57,181 nucleotides of DNA, from NCBI GenBank assembly GCA_040007095.1, contig JBDTVS010000205.1, positions 1-57,181 on the forward strand, given 5' to 3'. The position numbers were made by a program, and so were the translations under genes. This DNA comes from JBDTVS01 sp040007095. Its GTDB lineage: Bacteria; Acidobacteriota; Vicinamibacteria; Vicinamibacterales; CAVVIG01. Under the pieces are notes generated by a model that saw nothing but the letters and a program-made list of their open reading frames with translations, made no database searches and was not told the origin of the DNA. This document shows, piece by piece, positions 1 to 8,418 of the stretch (positions within the stretch are counted from its first letter, which is position 1; every line of letters starts with the position of its first letter).

Positions 1-230
1 CATGCCGCATACGGTACGCCCCTCCGATCACTTTGTACAGGGTGAACTGTTACCGGCACACGCAGTGGCAAGGGCGAACTCGCCGTCGCCCGTTTGCTGA
101 CGATCACTCGCACGTGCCGCATGCAACACGTCAGCATCTTGGTCTATCTCACCGCGGCGATTCGAGCCCATCGTCGCTGTCAGGTAGTCACGTCATTACT
201 GCCCAAAGTCCCGAGGGGCTGAACTGTTAC
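1..230. mobile_element. Nested IS66-type element ends (fragments)
   Basis: Two outward-facing copies of an insertion-sequence end lie here, both finishing in TGAACTGTTAC (at 43-53 and 220-230). Read from outside, the end begins GTAACAGTTCA; IS66-family terminal repeats typically begin GTAA. The stretch 178-230 matches, in inverted orientation, 57128-57181 at the other edge of the window with only a few mismatches, so both edges contain the same kind of IS end. The segment 55-222 encodes the C-terminus of an IS66 transposase. Bases 1-53 do not resemble 178-230 beyond the last 11-12 bases, so either a second related IS is nested here or the contig edge is a local misjoin. Confidence 0.6.
55..222 (+). 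pseudogene. IS66-family transposase C-terminal fragment
   Basis: The frame starting at base 55 reads GTRSGKGELAVARLLTITRT and then LVYLTAAIRAHR ... SLLP before a stop at 220-222. The pattern RLLT-x-x-x-TCR...YLT-x-A-I-x-AHR...SLLP is the usual C-terminal signature of IS66 TnpC transposases. The 5' portion is missing because another IS-like end abuts at base 53/54. The stop lies eight bases before the terminal repeat, as expected for the 3' end of an IS. No catalytic residues remain, so the fragment cannot be active. Confidence 0.6.
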
Positions 231-1220
231 CGCAAATTTAACATCTGGCCCGTTGGTTATGAGGTCGCTGAGACAAAGCCACCGCAGCCCAATCAAACGG
301 AACCTCTCGACCTGAACGAGGCCGTTGCGGCGTTGCAAAGAGCTGCCGCCACTCGGTCCGGGCAGGTAGTAGTCGTGATAGACGAATTCGACCGAATCGT
401 CAATGACCGCGAACGAACTCATTTTGCGGATTTCATCAAACAGATTGGGGACCGACGTCTTGAAGTCCGGTTCGTCTTCTGTGGCGTCGCGGCGTCACTC
501 GAGAAGCTGCTTGGAATGCACGAGTCTTGCTACCGTTACATTACCGCTATCGAACTGCCTCGTTTGAGTTGGGATGCGCGCTGGGCAATCATTGATGCAG
601 CTGCGGCGGCGTTGGCCATCTCCATTGGCGCTCATCCGCGGTTTCGCATCGCTGCAATCAGTGATGGGTTCCCTCACTACATTCACTTAATTGGTGAGAA
701 GCTGTTTTGGGAAATGTTTAATGATCCGCATGTGTGTATTGCGCCGACTGTCCAGCACTATTCGAATGCCGTGGCGTCGGCGGTCATCGGGATCGAACAG
801 CACTTAAAACGCGCCTATGAGAAGGCGACTTTGAAAGACAGTAGTGATTTTGAGGAGGTCTTGTGGGCTGTTGCGGATCACTCTGAGCTGATCCGTCACG
901 TCGACAGCATTTACGACTCCTATGAGACAATTGCGAAGCGGCTAGCCATTGCCGAGCCCCTCGATCGGGCGCGCTTCGGTTCGTGCCTTCGGTCCCTGAG
1001 ATCGGCTAGTTGCGGCGGAATACTCGCGAGTTCCAGGCGAGGTTGGTATCAGTTCCGCGAGAACATCGTCCGCGGTTACGTTCGACTCAGAGCGGAAGAA
1101 CAGGGGCTGGAACTGGCGCTGGACTACCAGGGAGCCGAAGGTGAGTCTAGCGGATGGAGACAACGAGGGCTTCGGGCCAGAAGCCGACGCGCCGGCCGAC
1201 ACTATCGAAGCAAAGGTTGA
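231..1220 (+). pseudogene. 5'-truncated AAA-type ATPase
   Basis: The open frame continues from the IS end into chromosomal sequence. The protein part starts near FNIWPVGYEV and carries a clear Walker B motif (VVVVIDEFDRI, about 45 residues in), followed by a sensor-1-like strand (RFVFCGVAASL) and an alpha-helical C-terminal half, as in Orc/MalT-like P-loop ATPases (AAA_16 type). The Walker A loop and everything N-terminal to it are absent: the coding sequence is cut at base 230 exactly where the IS66-type end finishes. The upstream in-frame ATG at 33 belongs to IS sequence and is not a natural start. The intact gene presumably coded for a stand-alone STAND/AAA ATPase of unknown role. Confidence 0.6.
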
Positions 1221-1419
1221 AGCGAAGCGCGGCGCTGACATGTCCGCCGCTCTTGCAACGTTGGGCCGACGAAGCACATTCCTGGGAGGCAAGCAAAGGA
1301 GCTCCGCCTCAGGCACGTACTGGGACCGGCATAGAGGAACGCGGCGCGGCTGGCCACGGGGTATCCATAAGGGCGATACCGTGGTCACGAGGGGGCGCGA
1401 CTACTCTGTCCGACGAGTG

Positions 1420-1877
1420 TCTGCACAAGCTCGCCGACACATTGGTGCGGACGAAGGGTCAAATCCTGCAGACGCCTGGTGCCGTCCGCCCCTGTGTCCG
1501 CGTGCATCCAGCGAAACCGAAGATCGGGCTGCGCACGACACGAGCCAACGAGATGTGGCACATCGACACCACCGTCATCCGCCTGCTCGATGAGTGGAGC
1601 CGTGCCTAGCTGCACGCGGTGATCGACAACTTTTCTCGACGGATCTTGGCGTGGTGGGGTCGCAGAGACGTTTGCGCCGGTGAACAGTGTGGCCGTGCTG
1701 CTCGACGCTAGTCGGGCCGCGGCGCCATTAGAGACGACTTCAGTCGTGTTGGCGGATGAGGGCGTCGAGAACGTAAATGCCCAGGTCGATGACCGGATCA
1801 TCACAGGAGTGCTGCGCCGGGTCCTGGCCTTTTCGGCGTCGTGCGCGACATGCCCGTCAGTCGAGGTGGCCGCGTGA
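1420..1877 (+). pseudogene. Degenerate integrase-core (rve) transposase remnant
   Basis: Translation in pieces gives VHPAKPKIGLRTTRANEMWH-IDTTVIRLLD, then after an in-frame TAG (1607-1609) LHAVIDNFSRRILAW, and after a frameshift NSVAVLLDASRAA ... GVENVNAQVDD (from 1680). These match the DDE integrase core of IS3/IS481-like transposases, where the first Asp sits in the W-x-x-D strand and the second Asp normally in the VLVDxGVENVN strand; here that strand reads VLADEGVENVN. The last third, including the catalytic Glu and the C-terminal helix, is missing. One premature stop plus one frameshift mark it as dead. It lies immediately downstream of the truncated ATPase. Confidence 0.65.
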
Positions 1878-2362
1878 CCAAGGCGTCCTGACCGCCTTCC
1901 GATCACCGCGGTCCCGCGGCCCCCCCTCGTCTGGAGGCGACTGCCTCTGAGGAGCGGATCGCGCGGTCGCCCGAGTAGGCGGGCAGGACCGTGTCCGGGA
2001 TCAGCGTCGCTCCCCGTGGCCGCCCTTGCCGCCTGAATGACGAGAACTCGCGCGCGAAAATGCAGAATGTCCATGCAGATAGCTCCGCTGGCAGGACGCC
2101 CGGAGACATCGCAGGTCATTGCGACCGCGTGGCCCGACGTCACGTTGAATTGCGGAGTCGATTCTGTTTTGGCCGAGCACAAACTTGTTTCTCAGATCAT
2201 TGGCGCTGGGCAACTCGGTGTCGTCCGACTCGGCAGGCAGGTGCGCGACCGCTGTCGTTGCGAGAATCAGTAACGCACGAGGCTTGTGTGACCTCGGTGT
2301 GACCTCATAAAATTGGCAATTCCGAGAGGTCTCGCTAAGATATTGTTTCTATTGTGTTTACG
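1878..2362. other. Intergenic region, no gene identified
   Basis: No open frame here has family-like composition. The stretch contains a short tandem duplication GTGTGACCTC (about 2285-2303) just before an AT-richer segment that leads into the tRNA-Lys gene on the opposite strand. Sequence of this kind beside a tRNA 3' end is often the scar of an old integrated element, but I find no recombinase remnant to support that here. Confidence 0.4.
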
Positions 2363-2438
2363 TGGTGAGCCGGGTGGGAATCGAACCCACAACCCGCAGA
2401 TTAAGAGTCTGCTGCTCTGCCAATTGAGCTACCGGCCC
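2363..2438 (-). tRNA. tRNA-Lys (anticodon CTT)
   Basis: On the minus strand the sequence folds into a complete cloverleaf: acceptor GGGCCGG pairs with CCGGCTC (one G-T), D-arm GGTAGCTCAATTGGCAGAGC, anticodon stem GCAGA/TCTGC around loop CTCTTAA giving anticodon CTT, T-loop GGTTCGATTCC, discriminator A and an encoded CCA end at 2363-2365. CTT decodes the lysine codon AAG. It lies downstream of the SGNH/membrane-protein operon on the same strand, separated by about 185 bp. Confidence 0.97.
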
Positions 2439-2622
2439 GAAGGTGTGCGCGGCCCACGACGTCACGAAACATCATGGACGCAAACTCAAATCTTAGCACG
2501 GCTTCTGCCTGCGGCAGGTTCTCCCGGGCGTCGACGCGTTTGTGAGCGTGGCGATCGCCGAAACGGTGAGCAAGGTCCACCCGTTCGAGCACGAGCGCCA
2601 GCAGGATGTGTTCGCGCATCGC

Positions 2623-3756
2623 TCAGGTCATCACTGCGGGTCTTGACGAGCCGATCGGCGACCGGCGGCGCAGCGCGATCACAATGCTCGCCGCGGCCGT
2701 CAGTACCGAGGCGGCCAGCGCGAGTCGTGCCGTGGGGGCAGACGACAGCTGGGCGCCGACTCTGAAATTTGCCAGCGCAAACGCGGCCAGCGTGAGCCAG
2801 GCCAGGAGGGCCGGGGCGCGCTCCAGAACCAGCGCAGCCAGCGGCACGACGAGGAAATGAAAATTCCACAAGGCCCGATCGGGCTGCTGCACGTAGGCAA
2901 AGATCGCGGCGATCGGCACGGCCAGCCAGACGAGCCGGCGCAACTCGGCTGAAGCGAACGAGAACCCCACCGGCGCCAGGAGATACAGCGCACCGTATTC
3001 GTTGAACAAGGCGGAACCGATGCCTCGCAGGCTCTGCTGCGCCAGCCACGGTGCCAGAAAGCCGCCGCTCAGCAGGTGTGTCGACGGATTGTCGCCGTAG
3101 CCGTAGTTGAATCGCAGCATCAGCGTCAACTGCAGCACGAGCCAGACGATCATGGCAGCGTTGGCAGCCACCAGGCTGCGCGCGGCCAGCGTCCACCGTC
3201 GTGCGAGGGCCGCGTGCGCGGTCACCAAGTAAAGCGGCGCGGCGGCGAATTCCTTCCCCAACACGGCGATGGTGCCGACCGTCCCGGCGGTCCAGACGCG
3301 TTGTCGGAGCAGTTCGTTGACGATCAACGGTCCGACCGCGTACATCAGGGGATCGGGAGTGAACGAATCGTGCAGCGTGTAGAGCGACCCGAATCCAAAG
3401 GCCGTGGCAAACGACGCAAGTGATGCAGCGCGCCGTCTGAGGCCGAGCGTCAGGCACAGCTGAAAGACAGCGACCGCGGCCGCTGTGTTGCACATGACCG
3501 CGTAGGTTTTCCATTTCGTCACGGACGGTCCGGGCATGGCGCCGAGCACCCAGGGCACCAGGACCCGAAAACAGTGAAGGTCCGTGCAGTCGGGCACGAT
3601 CCGCTGCGCCGCCGTCGCCTCGTACACATCCCGATCGGTGACGCGATCAGGGAGCGGCGACAGCCAGGCGATAAGTGCGAGCCCGATTGCCACGGCCGCG
3701 GTCTGCAGGACGCCCATCGCTCGCGTGTTCAGCACCTGTGGTCGGCCATCCGCCAT
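2623..3756 (-). CDS. Polytopic membrane protein, possibly GT-C-like
   Basis: The 377-residue product starting at the ATG of MADGRPQ is strongly hydrophobic with about nine to ten predicted membrane spans, beginning with TAAVAIGLALIAWLS. A polar loop after span 1 contains CTDLHCFRVL, and DSFTPDPLMY follows span 3-4. The general pattern (short N-tail, charged first extracytoplasmic loop, many spans) resembles GT-C-fold lipid-sugar glycosyltransferases, but no diagnostic motif can be named, so the function remains open. It begins 23 bp after the stop of the SGNH hydrolase gene on the same strand and is probably co-transcribed with it, which would fit modification of a lipid or envelope glycan. 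I chose the start at 3756 because upstream frame overlaps the SGNH gene and has poor composition. Confidence 0.75.
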   Translation of the reverse strand: MADGRPQVLNTRAMGVLQTAAVAIGLALIAWLSPLPDRVTDRDVYEATAAQRIVPDCTDLHCFRVLVPWVLGAMPGPSVTKWKTYAVMCNTAAAVAVFQLCLTLGLRRRAASLASFATAFGFGSLYTLHDSFTPDPLMYAVGPLIVNELLRQRVWTAGTVGTIAVLGKEFAAAPLYLVTAHAALARRWTLAARSLVAANAAMIVWLVLQLTLMLRFNYGYGDNPSTHLLSGGFLAPWLAQQSLRGIGSALFNEYGALYLLAPVGFSFASAELRRLVWLAVPIAAIFAYVQQPDRALWNFHFLVVPLAALVLERAPALLAWLTLAAFALANFRVGAQLSSAPTARLALAASVLTAAASIVIALRRRSPIGSSRPAVMT

Positions 3757-3779
3757 GACGTGGTCGCTCGTCGATTGCG

Positions 3780-4877
3780 CTATCCGTGGTCGGCGACGCG
3801 CTCGCGGAGACGCGGCACCAGGTGTTGCGCCACGATTTCCGCGACCTTCGCGGCGCCTGCGTTGGTGAAGTGCAGGAAATCGTAGAACAAACGAGAGTCT
3901 TTCGGCATCTCGCGCGCGAGATCGATCAACAGCAGCCCGTGCGCGGCCGCGACGCGTCGCGTCACGTCGTTGTACAGCTCGAGCAGCCGCCATTCGAGCG
4001 TGCCGTTTCCGCGGCCGTTCACCTGTACGGTCGACAGGTCGACCCCGGTCGCGGCATCGATCGCATTCCCGAACAAGGCGGGCTGCGTGACAAACACCGG
4101 CTCGATGCCGCTGGACCGGCACAATGCTGCGAGCTGCGTCAGTCGTTGCGCGTACCCTTCGAGGTAGCGCGTCCGGTGCTCGTCCAGCGTGCGCTCGACC
4201 TCCTGGTCGGCGATGGTCCGCCGCGGCACGGTCGTGACGTCGATCTCGCTGTGACCGAAGCCGCGTTGGCGGGTCCAGGCCGCACGGTAGGCGTTCTGCG
4301 CGACCGCCGCCACTTCCGAGTAGTCGATCACGAACGTTTGAACGCGCCGCGCCAGAGTGGCCGGCGGTACGAGCGCCGTGTCGTATCCGTTCGAGCGGTC
4401 GAGCCCGACGTCGTTGGCGCCGACCAGGAAGACAACGAGGTTCGGCTTCAACGCGAGAACGAAGTTGCGCAACAGCACCAGATGACCGTTGGTCGACTGC
4501 CCATCCAGACCCGCGTTGTTGATCCACGCCGTCGGATCGATCGTCAGCACGCGCCGCGCCAGGCCGTCGGTCCAGGTCTTGCCGTCGGACAGGAACAGGC
4601 ATTCGGTGGTGCTGCCGCCGACTGTCAGGATGCGAAGCCGCCGATCGAAGTCGCGGGGTGGATCGGGTCCGCGGAATCCGAGCGAATTCTTGGTGTGATG
4701 CGTGATCGGGTCGAGCTTCGGCGCCCGATGATTGTCGAAGGCGTAGACCTGGCCGACCGGTAGCACGATCCGGTCACCGCGCACGCGGTAGGGCAGAGGG
4801 TTGTAGATTCTCAGGCACAACTCGAGGGTGACGAAACCCAGGAGGAGTTGGACTGCCAGTATCCGAAGTCGACGCAT
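3780..4877 (-). CDS. Membrane-anchored SGNH/GDSL-family hydrolase
   Basis: The 365-residue protein opens with an uncleaved signal-anchor (ILAVQLLLGFVTLELCLRIY). Block I is TVGGSTTECLF with the nucleophile Ser (about residue 89), block III is VGANDVGLD, and block V is YDFLHFTNAGAAK with the Asp-x-x-His pair near the C-terminus. These are the catalytic hallmarks of SGNH esterases/acyl hydrolases. The block after the anchor (SLGFRGPD) is typical of extracytoplasmic bacterial SGNH proteins linked to polysaccharide acetylation or deacetylation. It is the first gene of a two-gene operon with the polytopic membrane protein. The substrate cannot be read from the sequence. Confidence 0.88.
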   Translation of the reverse strand: MRRLRILAVQLLLGFVTLELCLRIYNPLPYRVRGDRIVLPVGQVYAFDNHRAPKLDPITHHTKNSLGFRGPDPPRDFDRRLRILTVGGSTTECLFLSDGKTWTDGLARRVLTIDPTAWINNAGLDGQSTNGHLVLLRNFVLALKPNLVVFLVGANDVGLDRSNGYDTALVPPATLARRVQTFVIDYSEVAAVAQNAYRAAWTRQRGFGHSEIDVTTVPRRTIADQEVERTLDEHRTRYLEGYAQRLTQLAALCRSSGIEPVFVTQPALFGNAIDAATGVDLSTVQVNGRGNGTLEWRLLELYNDVTRRVAAAHGLLLIDLAREMPKDSRLFYDFLHFTNAGAAKVAEIVAQHLVPRLRERVADHG

Positions 4878-5096
4878 CGTGGCGGGTCATTCTACCGCTT
4901 GTCTTCATGCGGCCGCATGCCCGCGGGTCGGCCGGGCGATGGGTCAGCCTTCGAGAAAAACGCCTCTCGCTCGTGTGCTCGCCATAGTAGACAAACCGCG
5001 CCGGGCCATGCGATTCCGCGATGAACATCGCCGTCATCAAAATCCGCCGGTTCACGGGAGGGGAACTGTCTGCTAGACTAACGCTACGCTGCCAAG

Positions 5097-5173
5097 GCGC
5101 CCGTAGCTCAGCTGGATAGAGCGGCAGGCTTCGAACCTGTAGGCCGGGGGTTCAAGTCCCTCCGGGCGCACCA
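5097..5173 (+). tRNA. tRNA-Arg (anticodon TCG), attachment site of the element
   Basis: The cloverleaf has acceptor GCGCCCG pairing perfectly with CGGGCGC, D-arm TAGCTCAGCTGGATAGAGC, anticodon loop CTTCGAA giving TCG, T-arm GGGGTTCAAGTCCCT, and an encoded CCA at 5171-5173. It decodes CGA/CGN arginine codons. Its last 13 bases (5161-5173) are repeated at 14746-14758, marking it as the attB/attL of the adjacent integrated element. The tRNA remains complete after integration. The opposite-strand recombinase gene reads through it and stops inside the D-arm region at 5108-5110. Confidence 0.97.
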
Positions 5174-6877
5174 CCCATCTAACGCGATTTCGAGTAGCCG
5201 CCCGTAATCCCCGTCGAATGTATCCTCCAGGCCGAATTCCGGTCCGCCGCCCTCCGGAATGAACGCCGGTTTCGGCGCGACAATCCCGCTGAACAGCTTG
5301 TCGAACCGGGTCGGGGCCGTGAACGTATAGCCTTCGCCCCGCTTCAGTGGTGTGAAGGTGATGCGCCCCTGGATGATGCGCTGCAGCACGGCACGGCCTT
5401 GCGTCGGGGACTGACGCAGCAGCCGACGCCACTCCGCCAGCCGCGTGTCGATCACCTTTGGGGCCAGCCGTGGGACCGGACGCAGCCCGACGACGTTGCG
5501 GTCGATGGCGCTGCGCCGTGCTTCCAACTCCCGCAGCTTCGTTGCCAGCGACACGACGTCGCCCGCCGTGGCCACGGCCACGACCAGCCGGTCAATCTGC
5601 TTGGAGATTTCCATCCGTTCCCGCAGCAGTGCCGCGTGCTGCTCCTGCGCGTCGTCGCGCTCCGTGAGCAGAATCACCTGCTCGATGGCCTCTTTGGTCA
5701 AGGCGTGGGCCTCCACCGCGGCGAGCACGGCCTCGTTCAGGTCCGCGACGGAGATGTGCAGGCGATTCGTACAGGCACCGTTGGCGCGACGGCGATGGCA
5801 GATGTATTCCGGCCTCCGCCCGCGCTTCTTGCCCCCACTCTCCACGATGAGACCGCCGCCGCAGAGGCCGCACGTGGCCATGCCAACCAACAGGTTGTTC
5901 ACGCCGTCTTTCCTGGGGCCGCCCAACATCCGGCCATCTTCAAACCGCAGCGCCCGGCCTTCCGTCGCGGCTCTCCGCGACTGCACGCGTCGCCAGAGCG
6001 CGTCGGTGATGATGCGCGGGGAGGGAGCCTCCAGCCATTCGGACTCCGGGCGGTCGGTGGGTGCCCACGCGCCATAGCTGTCCTTCTTGCGCGTCCGGTT
6101 CCACAGCCGCACGCCGCGATACGTCTCTCGGTAGAGCACGGCCCGCACGGTGGACGGTCCCCAGCCAACCACGGGCGCGAGGCCGTCCGTGCGACGGAAG
6201 TGCTTCGGTGCGGGGGAGCCGTCACGGGTCAACTGCTTGGCGATGCGTTTCAGTCCGAGGCCCGAGTCATACATCTCGAAGATGCGAACCACCACGGCGG
6301 CCTCGTCCGGATTGACCTCCAGCTCCACATGGGACCGGAGCGGATTTCCATCCCGGTCTTCGCCGTGGAAGATGACCCGATTGTGGTAGCCGAACACGCG
6401 GCCTCCGACCACGTGCCCTTGCTTGTGGAGGCGCGTATGCGCCGCGTGCACCTGCTCGCTCGATGCCTCACGGTGCGCCTCGTCGGCGGCGGATTGCATC
6501 GCCGACATCGCCTTCTCTAGCCAATTCTTCGGCGTCAGCGACTTGCCCTTCGAATACCCGAAAATCTCGACGCCCGCTTGCGCCAGCTGCTTAATCACGT
6601 AGGCAGTCTCCGCCGACTCCCGACCGAGCCGCGATTGTTCGCGGACAATGAGCACCTGAAACGGCGGCTTCGGCAGCGTGGCCATCAATCGTTGGAACGC
6701 GGGCCGGTTGCCAAACTCCGCGCCGGAAATCTCTTTCGGCTCCGCGAACACATATCCCACCGTCCAGCCCTTTGCGGCGGCGAACTCCCGCGCTCCCTCT
6801 TCCTGTTGTGTGACCGACAGATTCTCCGTGGACACTTTCTGCTCGGTGCTTTTCCTGGCGTAAATCGCGGCAATCAT
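5108..6877 (-). CDS. Large serine recombinase (integrase of the element)
   Basis: The protein has an N-terminal resolvase domain with the catalytic serine in YARKSTEQ and the arginine motif REQSRLGRE (about residue 85), then a recombinase domain (RAVLYRETYRGV), a zinc-ribbon (CGLCGG ... C-H-R-R-R-A-N-G-A-C) and a coiled coil rich in E/R (about 400-470). This order is that of phage-type large serine integrases of about 500-600 residues. I choose the ATG at 6875-6877 because AGGAGG lies five bases upstream; an in-frame ATG seven codons earlier lacks a site. The 3' end runs through the attL core into the antisense of tRNA-Arg, so the last residues (RRDLNPRPTGSKPAALSS) are tRNA-derived. In the excised circle the same frame would instead end WCARKQRNLL ... 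VA after 19 codons (see 14699-14758). Confidence 0.93.
   Translation of the reverse strand: MIAAIYARKSTEQKVSTENLSVTQQEEGAREFAAAKGWTVGYVFAEPKEISGAEFGNRPAFQRLMATLPKPPFQVLIVREQSRLGRESAETAYVIKQLAQAGVEIFGYSKGKSLTPKNWLEKAMSAMQSAADEAHREASSEQVHAAHTRLHKQGHVVGGRVFGYHNRVIFHGEDRDGNPLRSHVELEVNPDEAAVVVRIFEMYDSGLGLKRIAKQLTRDGSPAPKHFRRTDGLAPVVGWGPSTVRAVLYRETYRGVRLWNRTRKKDSYGAWAPTDRPESEWLEAPSPRIITDALWRRVQSRRAATEGRALRFEDGRMLGGPRKDGVNNLLVGMATCGLCGGGLIVESGGKKRGRRPEYICHRRRANGACTNRLHISVADLNEAVLAAVEAHALTKEAIEQVILLTERDDAQEQHAALLRERMEISKQIDRLVVAVATAGDVVSLATKLRELEARRSAIDRNVVGLRPVPRLAPKVIDTRLAEWRRLLRQSPTQGRAVLQRIIQGRITFTPLKRGEGYTFTAPTRFDKLFSGIVAPKPAFIPEGGGPEFGLEDTFDGDYGRLLEIALDGWCARRDLNPRPTGSKPAALSS
5161..5173 (+). repeat. 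attL core, 13-bp direct repeat at tRNA 3' end
   Basis: TCCGGGCGCACCA forms the last acceptor-strand bases and CCA of tRNA-Arg and is repeated exactly at 14746-14758. On the minus strand it encodes Trp-Cys-Ala-Arg inside the recombinase reading frame, so the crossover core lies within the recombinase gene. The repeat is short, as is usual for serine-recombinase targets. Confidence 0.8.
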
Positions 6878-7121
6878 CCAAACCTCCTGTGGACGCAAGT
6901 CGTTTATTCGCTTGCACTTACCGCAACTATTTTACCTTGGATGGAAATCGCTTCGCGCCGCGCGAAATTACGCCCGGCGACGTGGCTTGCACAACACGCC
7001 GCCGAGCGCAGGGCCTTCCCCGACCAGCTTGGTTCACACGGGCATGACACCGCGTGGCGGGGCACCGGTCGGAGTTCATTTGGTCTTGGCCCGGACCATG
7101 AAAATAGCCCCGCTTTTCGTG

Positions 7122-7410
7122 GACGGATGTCCGCGTCGTGCTCGAAACGCCACACGACGCGGACTGACTCTGGGGTCCGTCCGCTCCCAGATGACTCGCG
7201 GTGAAAGGAAGATAACACCACGAGTAATGAGTGACGGATGCCTGCGTCGTGCGCTTGCTTGGCACACACGGCACAGGCTGACTCTGGGGTCCGTCGCTCC
7301 CAGAAGACTCACGGCCGGACCTATCTCCGCGAGTGCATAAGTGACGGATGCCCGCGCCGTGGTGCCTACTCCACAACACAGGCTTGGCCCTGGGGTCCGT
7401 CGCTCCCAGC
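7122..7410. repeat. Three non-coding tandem repeats of about 110 bp
   Basis: In the 590-bp gap between recombinase start and the next gene, a block recurs three times at 110-111 bp spacing. Each unit opens with GACGGATGYC-GCG (7122, 7233, 7343) and carries TGGGGTCCGTC-GCTCCCAG about 50 bases later (7171, 7285, 7391). GACGGA and TCCGTC are complementary, so each unit could fold into a hairpin with a variable loop. Indels between units are not multiples of three, and no convincing protein results. A fourth, degenerate unit may lie at about 7040-7100. The bases 6900-7120 also hold the recombinase promoter region. Confidence 0.7.
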
Positions 7411-7468
7411 TCGCGGCCGAGGGACCTGTCTCGGCCGCAAAGTTGCATCGGTCTGCTCCCACGCCGCG

Positions 7469-8221
7469 TCACGCCGTCGGCATCTCCGGCTCGGCCACCG
7501 GCCCCGACTCCGGACTCGGCTCGACCTCCACGATGGTGCCGTCCGGATACTTGTCGAACTGCGTCCCATCGCCTCGCGTCTTGCGGTCGGGCCGCTTGGC
7601 TCGTTCTTCGCGAGCGGTCGCGACTTCTTCGGGAGACCGCGACGCCAACACCAGCTGCGTCTGCGCGACGGTGCGCCGCGAGGTCAGGTCCAACAGGGTC
7701 TTTTCCACCTCCGGGAGACTGCCGCGCCAGGGCAGGCCGCTGTACACGGCGTGGTTCGGATTGTCGGTCGGCGTGTAGCCTGCGGCAATCATCAGCTCCC
7801 CGAGCGGCGTGCTGCGCAAGGTGTAGACCGATGCGCCTAACAGCTGCTTCGGACCGAAGTCGATGGTGTGGATGGCATACCGCAAAATCTGTTGCACTTC
7901 CTGGTCGGCGCGGCTCCGGGTCCGCGGCATCAGTAGCTCGTCGCAGAGCGTCTTGCGCGTGGGAATCAGAAAGTCACGCCACCGAATGGTCTCGGCGAGT
8001 TCGTGGTCCAGACTGACCAGCGTGGCGTTGGCGTTCGCTCGTTCAGTGGCGCTGGCCCGACGCTCCACAATCTGCGACCGCAACGCCGTCCGTCGCTCTT
8101 CGTACGCGAGGCGCTGGCGCTCGGTCCAGTCGCCAGGAATGTCGAGCGGGTCCAGCATCGACGCCAGCTCCGTCTCCGTTTCACGGGTGATTTCTTCCAT
8201 GAGTGTTTGTAACTCCATCAT
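7469..8221 (-). CDS. Hypothetical coiled-coil protein of the element
   Basis: The 250-residue product starts MMELQTLMEEITRETETE. It is rich in Arg/Glu with helical heptad-like stretches in its first 110 residues, then has a central region with GLPWRGSLPEVEKTLLDL, and a Pro/Glu-rich acidic tail (VEVEPSPESGPVAEPE). No signal peptide, membrane span or known catalytic motif is visible. Its ATG overlaps the stop of the 66-residue gene upstream (ATGATGG at 8218-8221), indicating translational coupling. It is the last gene of the minus-strand block that starts near 9223. I do not recognise the family. Confidence 0.7.
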   Translation of the reverse strand: MMELQTLMEEITRETETELASMLDPLDIPGDWTERQRLAYEERRTALRSQIVERRASATERANANATLVSLDHELAETIRWRDFLIPTRKTLCDELLMPRTRSRADQEVQQILRYAIHTIDFGPKQLLGASVYTLRSTPLGELMIAAGYTPTDNPNHAVYSGLPWRGSLPEVEKTLLDLTSRRTVAQTQLVLASRSPEEVATAREERAKRPDRKTRGDGTQFDKYPDGTIVEVEPSPESGPVAEPEMPTA

Positions 8222-8418
8222 TGGTTGGCCACCTGAAGTGCCTTGATGCCTGCGGCGTAGGGGTCCGGGGCTTCATATCGTCCGCTCGTCGCTGCGCGAC
8301 AAGCAGACGACTCCGCTCGCCGTTGCTGGGCGTGGTAGGTCTTGCACGTGGGGCAGAGCGCGCCGCCGTCGGAACAGCACGGACCGCCGTTTTCGTGTCT
8401 ACGTGGTGTGAAGGACAT
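8218..8418 (-). CDS. Small cysteine-rich protein
   Basis: A 66-residue product with a possible zinc-binding knuckle, CCSDGGALCPTCKTYH: the spacing C-x7-C-x2-C-x3-H is compatible with one zinc site. The start is preceded by AGGAG seven bases upstream. Its first 20 bases overlap the end of the HExxH gene and its stop overlaps the next start, which is what one expects for a genuine short gene inside a compact operon. Function unknown; a small DNA- or protein-binding adaptor is only a guess. Confidence 0.6.
   Translation of the reverse strand: MSFTPRRHENGGPCCSDGGALCPTCKTYHAQQRRAESSACRAATSGRYEAPDPYAAGIKALQVANQ

Noticed and set aside
2401..2619. Minus-strand frame of 72 codons starting two bases after the membrane-protein stop
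   Set aside because: It reads straight through the tRNA-Lys gene and ends inside it; the last part is only tRNA sequence in translation. No strong ribosome site.
2486..4602. Long minus-strand alternative frames over the membrane protein and SGNH genes
   Set aside because: Their Arg/Ala/Gly-rich translations lack motifs; the SGNH blocks and membrane spans fix the true frames.
7122..7410. CRISPR array
   Set aside because: Only three units of about 110 bp with long imperfect repeats; no 20-50 bp identical repeats with unique spacers and no cas genes.
7076..7462. Minus-strand frame through the 110-bp repeats (128 codons)
   Set aside because: Arg/Pro-rich with shifting repeat lengths that are not triplets; no start site. 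Treated as non-coding repeats.
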